This document shows, one piece after another, positions 12,181 through 24,800 of a stretch of DNA of 64,000 nucleotides. The notes under the pieces were generated by a model. It saw nothing but the letters and a program-made list of their open reading frames with translations, searched no databases and was not told the DNA's origin. Source of the DNA: Phoronis australis. Taxonomy: Eukaryota > Phoronida > Phoronidae. The DNA lies in NCBI GenBank assembly GCA_002633005.1, contig NMRA01000032.1, positions 773,692 through 837,691 on the forward strand, read 5' to 3'. The translations under genes and the position numbers were made by a program. How positions within the stretch are numbered: position 1 is the first letter of the stretch; each line of letters starts with the position of its first letter.

Positions 12181-12554
12181 TTCAGTTGTATGGACGAATT
12201 TTGAGGGCTACTATAGGGCAATACAACTATATACGGTATATCCGGACGTTTGTCATCATTTTTGACACCGTATCCAAAAATACACTCCCCTCGTCATTTG
12301 GCCCATATTTTGGGAAATCCCGGTAGTTGATATCTCCGGCACCACAGTGGAGAGCAAGTGAGAAAATCTTAGTGTTCCCGGCCGGACCCATCTCTCTGGT
12401 CACGCTCACTTCTAATGTTTATCCCTATGAGCGACTTCCAAGAAATTCTGCGCGGATTGCTCTCTCAGAGTGCGCACTGTTCTGTTTCTTTACTGGGTAA
12501 TCAGGTCAGAAGGTCAACAAGATCACTGACCCGGGATAACAACAGGAACTCAGG

Positions 12555-12885
12555 ATGGCGGCCGCGCGTTGTGGCTCCAACATTTTCGTTAAATACAACG
12601 TGTTTGATGCTGCAAGGACGACAATAAGCCGATTTCAAGGTTTCAGAACTACATTTACACACGCTGGGTGTATTGCGTCTGCTCCCGTCCCTGAATTTGA
12701 GAATAATCCAAAGCTGAAAACTTACGACGATCTGTACAGATTCAGTTTGGAAGAACCCGATTTGTTTTGGGGAAACATTGGACGAAGTAGGTTGCAATGG
12801 TTCAGGGATTTTGACAAGGTGCATGATTGTGATTTGGGCGAAGGGAAGATTTCTTGGTTTTTGAATGGAAAGATTAATGTATCTG
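12555..12885 (+). CDS. ACSS1: ACSS1 exon 1
   Basis: ATG in the context CAGGATGGCGG. Encodes residues 1-110: presequence, then the conserved N-terminal [17 protein letters not shown] block. Donor gtaagt, phase 1 out. Confidence 0.93.
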
Positions 12886-15800
12886 GTAAGTATACTTGGG
12901 CAACTTGGCTCAAAATGAAGCGATGTTGATATTGCATGGTGCTGCAAACAGTTTGTAGATGATTGCACAGGCACATTTAATCAGTCCTCAACTAAACACT
13001 AAATAAAGAGAAAGTTCCCTTTATTATAGTATATCGTGGAGGGCTGATAAAGGTGCCTGTGGTTATAACCTGTGACTCAGTCAGATTCATTACATTACCA
13101 TGGGCGGTGCACCATAGGGCTGGGGGGCTTCAGTGCTGCATGGCCCATGGTCTATAGGCTGTACACCACAGGGGGGCTTTAGCACCCCACTTTTTTCAGT
13201 GCTGCGCCGCCCATGATTACTCGTTAGGGTAGTTAGTTCGCTGCCTTAGGGTCAGGGGGTCATTCCACTCCTGCTTTGATCAACTCCTCAGCAGCTGTTG
13301 AACCAAACAATCCATCAGGAAAATAGTTACATGTATGTGAATATCATAAAACACAACTAATATAATTTCTAACCTGCAGTGTTTTGGCTAAGCTTAGTGC
13401 AAAACTGCCAGCGATAAGCACCAATGAATGTAGATAGTGGCCAAACAAAATCTGACCACTGTCCTCTTTCTTTATTAAACTAATTTATAGTTATACAGGT
13501 GCTAAAAAAATCACAGTTGTGCTGTTATAATTCTGCCGTGAAATTTTTGGAGCGGTAAGGCGTGCCAGATTTTCAGGACCATGATAAAATGGATCGTCAC
13601 CTATTGGCCAATTTCTTTTTTGGGCAATTCTTCAATCAATTCTTCACAGTCTAGTCTGTGGGAATCAGTTTTTACCAGCAAACTAATTTCAGAACCAAAT
13701 TTTGCTTCGGCGAAGTTGTTCATAAGATGTCATGAATAATTAGTTGAGATAGGTTGTATCAGTTGGAATAATGCAGAGCACATTGGTGTTAGTTTGGGAT
13801 GCAGCAAATTGTTGCCATGGTAATGTCTTTAATGCTACAGATTAACGGAAGGTTGGTAGGCAATAACTAAAGTCTTTTTTCACTTGTAATCTGACATGAT
13901 TTCACCATCATTTTAATTTGGAACAAAACGACATTCCAGAAAAGTGAAGTGTAATGAACATTTTGATGTTTTTTTTTGTTTTTTGTATGTTTTCAGTAAT
14001 CAATTAACATTAAAACAAAGCTGTTATTTGGTCCTGCTACTGCGTATCATTGCCAGCTATTAAAGTGACTGTGTCTGTTTAGCTGAATGTATCGACAAGC
14101 CTAATTTGTTTGATACTTCCCGGCTTAATAATTTATCTTATCTTGGATCCAATGTCTTATCCACGCAGACGTCTTTGTTTGCAAAATATATGTACCAAAA
14201 ATATTAAAAACTGGAATTATACTGAATTTCCTCATCAGATACGGAGCTTAATCCAGTAAAGGTTATAAATACACAATATACTGCTTCAATTTTCTTCAGT
14301 TGTGGAACTTCCGTGTACGATTGCGAAGAAGTTAGGAGCGGGGTGACTACTTTCAGTTCACACTTTGCTGTTTTATGTTGAGTTAATCTAAGCATGCTTT
14401 TGATCCATTTGTTCTCTCCAATGGAACATTTGAACGCAGTGCTGCACTCTGAACCTAGTCATGTTTAAAAAGCACTGAGCCACGTTTAATTCTTTAGCCA
14501 TGTTGACAAAAAGCCTTCAGAAGTTTTCCTGCTTTGCAAAACAAGTTATCGCATTTGTAACTATGGTAATGCCGTTTCGGGGAAAATGAAAATGAAACTA
14601 GTTGTTTCTGTGAATGAGCAGACAGTAGATGTTAGGACGTGAGAACGCGATGTGCAACTTAAACCACGTTTGCATTTTAACCCAAGGAGAACTCGGTACA
14701 TCCTGAAACATTCAAACTTTTTCATATTCCGGGCTCAGCCACTCAGAATCCATTGGGTGTTATAAAACAATTGAGTTCTCACCCAGGTCCATGAACTTTT
14801 TGTTAAGCTGTGTTTAGTTATACAGTCCAAGTGGGACAGTTGTGTGACTAAGAGCAGCGTTCATGAAGAACTGTTTTCTCTGACCTTATGCATGCCTTAA
14901 TTTCTTGATTTGCAGCCACTAGCAAAAGTCTAATCCCTTTCTAGGACTAGTTACCCCCTTCAAGCCTTAAATACAGATGATGGTTTCTGAAGTTTTGTTC
15001 AACCCCAGCAGGCTAGATTTTACTGTCACTCTTCTTTGAGATGACTACCGGTACTAACACAAGGAGTTGCAATGCTATATGGAATACACTCATTCTGCTG
15101 TGTATCTGAACTGAAAATTTTGATGGCATGTGGAGTGTCAAAATCAGTATGTAAAGGCATTGACCGCAACACTGTAGAGGTTTGATATAAAGCCTCTTGC
15201 TCCTAATCTGATAACAGTAGTTTAGGCAGGTTCATAGTGGGTACTGATACACCAGGTATTCGTGGGGGGAGGACACTGTGTACCCTGTAGATTGAGGAAA
15301 TCTTTTAATCTTATCAAGCTTAATCTTCTGTCTATATGAATAACTTAAGACATTTGATTGGTTCTCTCTAATTTCTTGACTAATGTTTTTTATCAGAGAT
15401 TTTGAAATGTCACCTTATGAACAGCCAGGCAAAGATATATTTTGTTGTCATGGGACATTAGGTTCATTTAGCAGAGACTTGCCAAATGTCACATCATTTG
15501 TAATTTAGTTAATGTTATCCATGTTAAGTAGGGTAGCTCCCAGCTTGAGTTGTGTCTATCAGTGTGTTCACTTGAGCTCAGGAAAGTGAATTCTGGAGAT
15601 GTAGAAAATTAAAAAATGTAAGTTAAATCATTGAAATTAAAAATTTATGAAAATAAATAAGATCTACCTTTCATGCAATGCTCCTGACTTCAGTCACTGT
15701 TTAGTCTTTTAATTAGGGGCAATTGGTTCTTATAGTTTCTTATTGGCTGGAATATTAGGGACTTTTAGATCTTTATTGTTAGAAAATGTCAAAAGTGAAA

Positions 15801-18800
15801 GATAAGCTGACAATAAAGATAAAGTGATAGATAAGCATATTATTTTTCTGAGTGAGCAAAGGCACAAATGCACAGGAGATTTAGGGAATATAGTTGAGTC
15901 CCAAACACTGAGGGCATTCAACTGGGCAAAGGTGTCTGAACCGTCACTGTGCAGTCACTTTAATGTTGCTGATATGAAGAAATCTCAAGCACCCATTGTT
16001 TGACAATTGTTGTAGCCTCTGGAAAAATCTTGGATCCGTGGCTGGGACAAATTATGGTAATATTTGTTAACTATGTTCTGAAAAGTCTGGAGTAACCCTG
16101 GAAATTGTTCTGCCTCATCTAGTGTCCAGACTGGAATGTTTTGTCTTCTAGTGAATTGTGTCGACCGCCACTCTGAAAGGAATCCTGACAGAGTTGCCCT
16201 CATTTGGGAGAAAGATGAACCAGGACAAGAGGAATATGTCACCTACAGGTGAGGTCGATTAGAGGAACTTCCAATCTTCCACTCTATGATTGGCTGGTTC
16301 ATTTTATGATGGCCAAGGAAAATTTCGTTTTAAATTGGTACAATTAAATGATATCACCAATATCATGTCAGTTTGTGTGGCAAACATCATAAAGTATTGA
16401 AAACTAGTGCATAAGTTGGTTATGCGTAAGTTATGCTCCACTTTACTGAAAGTTGGACAAAAAAGTTCAGCCGTGCAGTACCGTATTATATACTTATTCA
16501 TGCACTCAGATAAGTCTAATTTTGCTGCACTCTGATAAAACATCCGGCCTAGTTCGATCTGACTTATGCAACAATGACTTACAAGTTGCATCTACAAATT
16601 ACACCCCACTCACCCTGATCACCTGCAGACAGGGCATTACCATACACTTTGCATTTCCAACCTAATCTGATGGAAATAATAACAGCTGCAGTACTTTCTA
16701 ACAAAGATTTTCAGGTTCAATTAACTCGGCCATGTCTTTAGGAATAGGCTTGGCTTGCTGCTTGGCTGGGGTAAAGCGCCTCACCTTGGCACTGTGTGTA
16801 AACACTATAGTCTCATGGTCAGACTAGGGTTACTGTAATTTTGTGACTTCACTAACTTTAAACACAGTCTATTTTAGGGTTATATTTCCTGCCACTTGTA
16901 AGACACTACTTAGAATTTGAAAGTGTAGAAAGGCCTTTAGAATGTGGCAATTATTAAGTTACATAAAATTTTGTTACTAGTTGTATGATTTGTAAACACT
17001 GTTGCAGAGATATTGTTATGAATTAAGATTTGTGAGTGTCATTCTACTTATTGTTGAGTTTTGATCTTCCATTATTTTATTATTTAAGTAATTTGTTGCC
17101 TTTTGTTTTTTAATCTTTAGTTGTTTTCTTATTTAAGTAATTTGTGATTTTATTTCTCTACTAATGATACATCAAGACTGGAGCTAAAAGGGACATTATT
17201 GGAGAGTAAAAGTGATTTTCTGAGGTCAGCCTCAGCACAGAATCGAACCTGCGACCTCATTGTCACACTTAATGCTGACGGAGCTTAGAACCCCATTTGA
17301 TAAATGGCAGAGTATTGTAAGCATATTTATCGTATTTCAGCAAATGTCTGCTACTGTAATGGCAAGAATTGGCAATCTGTAATAAAATCACAAATACACA
17401 GCAGATTTTGATCGTAAAACTGACAACTCTTGACTCGTAGGCAAAGACATACAAAATTCCTAAGTCGCTGTAGACCCACTTTAACCATTGTTCCACTGAA
17501 CAACCATCAGTAGTCACAAGGTGGTGCTGGTGTATGATGCTGCAGTTTTTAAGAGTTGTGAGTCCACTGTGTATTTGCAGAGGGCTATTAAAACAAGTTT
17601 GTCTGTTTGCTAACACCAGGTGGTGCTGGTGTGTGATGCTGCAGTTTTTAAGAGTTGTGAGTCTGCTGTGCATTTGCAGAGAGCTATTAAATCAGGTGTG
17701 TCAGTTTGCCAACATGCTGAAGGAACATGGTGTCAAGACTGGAGACCGTGTTGCCATTTACCTGCCCAACTCCCCGATGGCGATTGTGGCGATGTTAGCG
17801 TGTACTAGGATTGGCGCCGTCCACAATGTGGTGTTTGCCGGATTTAGTGCCAAGGCTCTGTCAGATAGAATTAATGATGGTGAGACAATCGATTATGAAT
17901 TTTGTTTTGTGAAAATGTCTAAAAATAAAACAATTTTGGGCAAAAGTTTTGTTGTTATTAGCATGGTTTGTACAATACAATTGTAAACCTCATAAATAAC
18001 ATTTAATAGATTTTAAGCATTTGCAGCCATTGTACTCAAACTTATTGAAAAATATTTTTAGCTATTTCATCTTAATTTTTACAGGAGTGGAGCGAATTAA
18101 CCGTGTGAAGAATTACCCCTACCTCTTGATTGTCATGCAACTCATTTTGACATTTGTTTATAGCTCAGGCAGAGACAGTGATCACCACGGACCAGGCTGT
18201 GCGTGGTGGTAAGATCATTGAATTGAAGAAAACCGTTGACACCGCGGTGGCGTCCTCACCATGTGTTCGCCAGGTGTTTGTTGCACGCAGAACAGGAAAT
18301 GACGTTCCAATGAGCAGTATTGATATACCTCTGGAGAAGGTAGTGTGTTGGGTTGAGTTGGACATAACTGTCATCTGATAAATCATTTATAATTATCGCA
18401 TCTTTAAAAATATTCAAAACAGTTTTTTCAGTACCTTTTGTTTTCATAGAAAAGTACAGTAAAGCTTCTTCAAATTGGAACTCAGTGTATGGCTGACAAG
18501 GGTAAATGAGATGACTGTTTTGCTTGATTATTTGAAAACTTTATATATAGTCATCAAACATGATGAAATTTTGAAATTTTTGACAATTCAGTGAGCATTA
18601 GAAAAATTGAAAAATGACCATATTGGTCATTATTTTTTATTTGAATTTGAGGAAACTTTACCATGTCAAAGTTGATCCAGCCTTTTAGGACTCCTTTTAC
18701 TTACCATTGAGTGTTTTGGGATCAAAATATCTTTACCAGGAAATGGAAAGTGTCCAGTTATTATGTGTAATAGGTAATGTTGCTATTTTGATAATTTCAT

Positions 18801-21800
18801 ACACCTGTTCACAACAAATCAATGAAAAAATTGTCGGGGAATATCAAACATGTTTGATTGAAAGACATCTTGTCGTGCTTTATCACATTGTGCGCGCTTG
18901 TTGGCGACTACTTGTGACTTAGGTCAAATTAACAAATAGGATTTTAGATCGGTAGCGCATGACAAGTATGCACTGTACTATATACTTTGTGTTGGTTTCT
19001 AATCCCGTGATTTATTATTTTGATAACTAGGCAAAACTGCTGCGAGGCACCTCAGTCATGACAAAATCATATCGTGTGTGCTGGTTCAACTGACATGGCA
19101 ATTTGTCGCCAAGAAATCATGAAATTTCCCCCCGACCTAAAATGTTTTTATCCTGTGCACTAGCTTTAACCTGATTTATATTTTGTGACTAATGTAGTGA
19201 GCAGAGCAGGAAGTATATATTCCATTAACTATTACTATCACAATAAGAAATGGTTGGCATAGATGTGTATCCAGTAACTGTATTTCAGACTATGGAACAG
19301 TGCAGCAAGTCATGTGACCCTGCCATCTTGAACAGTGAAGACCTACTGTTTATGCTGTACACGTCTGGGAGCACAGGGGCTCCAAAAGGGATTGTACACA
19401 CTCAGGCTGGCTACTTGACTTATGTTACACTCACACACCAGGTAATTGAATGTGCAAACCTTATATCTGTGGTTATGTGCCTTTGGTCTATACGACACCT
19501 TTGTCACAGTGCAAATACTCAATCCAACGTACACACAGGTTTGTTCAACTATTTAGGCTGTTCTTGCCAACTTGATTATTTCTGCAAAATTCATGAAATT
19601 CTGCGAGATTTGTTACACTCGTTGATCATTTAACTTCTCTGTGGCTAAGTTTCATTCATACTAAAATGTTGGAAACTTCTAAAGTCTTGGTGAACTGTGC
19701 CTACTTTCCAGTCCCTTTTCTAAGAATTTTGCAGTTGGCTGGACCGCATGTAAAACTTGCAAAAGCTCTAAGAATAAATCTTGACTGTTGAAATATGCCA
19801 ACAGCATGCATTGTTAAGATATGGCCACATGATGTGAATTTTGGTTATTAGCCAACACATAACTTTATTCAGCTGGGCTCATAACGCTGTTTTGATTGTG
19901 ATTGTTTTGCTTCGGGGAGTATACACTGGATACTCTGTTATCACTGATCTAAGTAGCCCTTTGTATGGTCTCCGGTAATTATGTCTCATCTGTTAGTGGG
20001 ACTATTTGATAGACAATCAAATGGGCTGATCTTAATTAATGCTATTTCCCACGAATAGCCAATTTTTGTGAGGAAAAAGAAAAGCTCTATACTCAAATTT
20101 TGATTAAGATTTCAAGTTTTGACTCTCAGGTTTCCATCCACAAAAAGGGCAAAAAATGAAATCAGATATCAGCAACTCTTATTTTAATGTTGTCAAATTA
20201 AAACACAATAAAGAGTTATGGAGTGGAAGGGCTTGTAGTTTTCTGACTGCCCAGAGGGACAGTCCATCAGGACAAAAATAAGTGTCATCATTGCTATGCA
20301 TGTGTTTTAGATGGTCTTTGACTACACCCCTGGAGACATCTACGCCTGTGTCGCTGATATAGGCTGGATCACAGGTCATTCCTATGTGTGCTATGGGCCC
20401 CTCAGCAATGGAGCCACAACCGTCCTATTTGAAAGTATTCCTACGTATCCTGACCCAGGTAACCTAAGTTACAGCTAGATTTAAGTTAAAATGTAAAACA
20501 ATCTATACATTTGGAAAAATGTTTTATTCCATTCTTAGCTTTGTCTTACTTTGAAGTCTGTGGGTGCCGATGTAGTTCTTGTGATATGTAGCACCTTCAA
20601 GTGTGTCCTCAAAGCATATTTTTATCCTGTTTTAAGATAAGCCATAGCATTTGTCTAGTGTTGTATATTTTATACTTAATAACCCATTCTTTTATCAACT
20701 ATTAGGAAAGCTGTCTACATTGTGTTAAGTGCATTTTGTTATGATTCTAAAACTCTTGAGAATTTGATTGCGTAATGCAATTTCCTGAAATAGGCCAGTT
20801 TTGTGAATAGTAATAACAATATGCACATCTTAATTTTCATTAATTTAAACTGTAGAGTAAGTTATGAAAGTAATTCGAAAGAAAAATCAAAATGAAATGC
20901 AACTCCATAGCTAATATTATATTGATGACTTCTTTTATGACTCAAAAATGGGCAACTTGAAAGCAAGATAAACTAATAAGATGTTATATGATCATTCCAA
21001 AGTTAAATTAAAACATTTGACTCTCACAATTGTGCATAATGGGATATGCCAAGGTAATAATCATATTACCTAAACAATGCTGGATACTGGTCTTAAAGTG
21101 GTCCATCTTTGAGAGCAATTGAGTATTTTTGAAACCAATTATACAGTATAAACTTTGAGATCTGAAAGTCTTAGTGGGACAGCAATTACCTGCCTTCCTG
21201 ACAGGTCGCTATTGGGAGATGGTGGAGAGGTTAAAGGTCAACCAGATTTATGTGGCACCCACTGCAGTGAGGCTGCTTCTGAAGTCCGGTGATGACTATG
21301 TTTACAAGTACGACAGGTCGACCCTGAAGACCTTAGGATGTGGTATGTTTGTAAAGTTAAGAGGTTTTAAACACCAAAAACTGCAGAACCAAAGCCATTC
21401 GAACTAAAAACAAAAATGAATAATTAAAGCTTTTTAATGACATTTTTCCTTGGTTTCAAAATATTCTTTTCCATAATAGAACTTTATTTCCGTTGCCACA
21501 AAGATTGTTTGGGGCTTTTAAGGTTATGTCAGGCCTAAGGTCGTGTATTTGCCAATATCTACAAAATTATGGATTTTGAGTCAGCAAAAATGTTCATTTT
21601 TTGAACGTAGAAAACTTGCATAATTTAATTATTTTACTTTTAAACAATCTGCCATTAATATTGGTTCATTGATAGCAAAACAGCAGTATCAACAACATAA
21701 CCAAATTTCTTCTGATTCAAATTATCAAGATGCAATTTCAAAAATGCAGGCTCAGAGCAGTGTAAAATCCCAACCTTTGTAATGGTCAGAACACAACAGC

Positions 21801-24800
21801 CTAGTTTTTACTAAAGATTAGCCCTAACTTTAAACCAGTGGCTGTAATGATCAATATAATTATGTTCTCTTCATTATCGCAATGAGCATTGGTCAGTACT
21901 GTATGCCAAGAGCGTCACTGTGTATTTCCGAAATTATTAGACAACTCTCAGGAAGTTAGTGGCAGAAGTCATGGTTTTCTTCAATGGTACATGCCATGAG
22001 AATAGCATTTACAGATCTACTTGCTACACCAAGACTAGCCTAGGTGAGGTGCTTTACCCCAGTCAAGCAGGAAGTCAAGCCTATTCATAAAGACATGTCC
22101 GAGTTAATTGACCACTTTTTAATTATTTCCAGTAGATTGATTAGGTTTATTGCTTTGGAAATGGTTATGGCTATGGTAATCCACTGTCTGCAGATGGTCA
22201 GGGTTAGTGGGATTCAGTTTGTAAAGGCAACTTATAAGTTATGAAAAGTAAAACATGAATATTTTTAACTGTTTTCTTTGTAACAAAGTTTGTTTTTACA
22301 GTTATTTAACTTAAAAGTGTCAAGAATGCTTTGCACTATTACCAAACTAAGGAAGTGAAGTTATGTTTACATTATTTTTATTAAACCTGACGACCACCAA
22401 GACACTGGTAACATGTTTGTTGTATTTCTGCAGTTGGTGAACCTCTCAACCATGAAGCATGGGAATGGTACAACTATGTGATCGGCGAGGGCAACTGTGA
22501 CCTTGTAGACACCTGGTGGCAAACAGGTGAATGAAAATATTAAGAAGGCTACTTAATCTTACCATCTGTGACATAGTAGACACCTGGTGGCAAACTGTTG
22601 AATGAAAATAAGGGGCTACTTAGCTTCATCAAAAGTTGATTTTATTATTGTATTTTGTGAATTGCACTGTAAGCACTGTAAGGCTTAAAATGCGAGATCA
22701 ACAATAGTGTTATCCTTAATTACTTGGATTAATTGTTGACCTCATTACCATTTTGTGTCAGTAATTGAAAGAAACTGACTGCCTGTGTTTATTTTCACAG
22801 AGACAGGAGGCATCTGTATATCACCTCGGCCATCAGCTCCGGGGGCTGAAATCAAACCTGCGATGCCCATGAGACCCTTCCTGGGTATAGACCCTGTACT
22901 GGTCGAGCCAGAAAGCGTGAGTGAGATCGCATAAAACAAACGAGCGTGCACTTTCATAATACCTGTCTGAGCATACATTTCATAAAATCAAGGATTCTTT
23001 ATCGTCTCTTTTCACTCGATTTTGACTTGAAAACTTATTTTTCTTTTTCATTTTCATTCATGTTACTGAGCAAAGCAATATGATTTGTGCAGAAATTGTT
23101 TTCTTTTGTTCAAGTTGGATTACAATTGGAGAAAAAATATTTCTTTGATACTTGTCTTCATACAGAATAGGTACATTCAGATGTCATGCTGCTCAAAAAA
23201 ACATTTGACCTCTCACTTCTTCCAGGCAAGTGCGACTTTAACTTGGAATGGTGGCGCCATCTATTTATGCAGCATTTCAATTGCAGGGCAAAGAATTGGA
23301 AGGAAATGATGTTTATGGAGCTTTGTGTATGCGCAGACCGTGGCCAGGAATGTGCCGGACTATTTGGGGAGACCACGAAAGATTTAAACGAACATATTTT
23401 GATGTTTACAAAGGTAAACATTGACTCATATGACAATATTTGATATTTTACCTCCTATTTAAAACTAACTTAGTAATTGAAAATGTTATTGGCAGTGAAA
23501 TATGACAATTGTGTTTTAGAACATGTCATTTTTGTTGTTAATTAATTTGCAGTTTGCTTTAAGCAAGTGAACCGAAACAGTCATGAAAATAGCTTGTAGA
23601 CATCAGGTAAAATGGCATTCTTCTCCATTCCGTATTTATCCATGTTTGCATTTGTCAAATACTTGTGTGACGGTGGTGTCATAAGTGAACCTTTGAAGGT
23701 GTCGAGCTTTGCGACTTATGTTTGTTTTTGTAACATTTTAAAAATTAAAAATTTGACATGAATGCATGATTAAAATAGTTTGTCTTTGAAAATGAGGATT
23801 TTCTCGCACTTTTATAGCTTGGGATGTGTTCACTGTTTATTGTGTAAACTACATGTTACGAATAGTGTTTTGGCTTGATGTTTCAGATTTCTATTTTTCC
23901 GGCGATGGTGCCAGACGTAGCGACGAGGGTCATTACCAGATAACTGGAAGAATGGATGATGTCATCAATGTCAGCGGACATAGACTGGGCACTGCAGAAA
24001 TTGAGGACGCCATGGTAATGCGTACCTAGATGCTTGAAGTTAATTTTTTGCATCTCTGGCTCTCCCACTACAGGTTCCAGCTCTGTCAAGATTCTTGAAA
24101 ACACAACACCAGATTGGAGCTCCCTTCTCATTTTGGGCTTGGGGGGAACTAGTCCTCGTACTGGCTTAGAATTTGTGAGTACAGTTGTAAATCACGGATG
24201 TCTGTCACACACATCAGGCCTTCTGAAATTGGCATGCAAGGTCAGTGAAAAATGAAAGCAATTCTTTGACATGAGCCCTGCTTAGTCATGCAACTGTCGG
24301 AGTTGGACTGTGCAAGTAGCCACAGCTTAACAAAGGGTTTATGGACCTGGATAAGACAATAGTTATTACCCCCTATGAATTAATGAATAACCAAGCCCAA
24401 AGTGTAGCACTGCGGGCTCAGATCTACCACATTTCTAGCTGTATATTGCTTTCAGTGCATAAATCAGTCTTTAACATGCTGTCGGTCCAAGCCCAAAAAT
24501 GGCTTCTACTGTGAGTAAGGAGCTATTTTCTCAAAGTGGCCTGAATCAAACGTTAGGCAATATGATGGCAGTCAGCGTGAGTTACTACTATTTGTTTTGT
24601 ATTTGTCTTCGGTAACTTTGGTATATTTTTTTCAAGCCTCAGTGTTGGTAAGGATTTTACTCTGTTCATGAGCTTTTACTGAGTACCAGTTAAAAAAATT
24701 CTCTTTGACCACTATTTCATTGGACTTTTTGATGTGTCAAACAAATCAATGACAAAGGTTGAACTAAAAGCTGGAAGCAGTATGAAACCATTAGGATCTA

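Larger units (their letters stand above)
7336..12554. other. Intergenic region between kinase-like copy 1 and ACSS1
   Basis: Contains the MITE at 7447-7591, a degenerate relative near 12086-12180, a GC-rich island at about 10880-11250, and the weak two-exon candidate listed separately. Other open frames (for example 8188-8577 minus and 9529-9912 plus) have no recognisable motif and no matching splice partners, and I do not call them. Confidence 0.4.

Noticed and set aside
17230-17295. Functional tRNA gene
   Set aside because: B-box present but no acceptor-stem pairing or terminator.
23227-23309. Acceptor tcttccag and in-frame start for a longer ACSS1 exon 10
   Set aside because: That frame reaches a stop at 23309; the acceptor at 23286 restores the conserved sequence.
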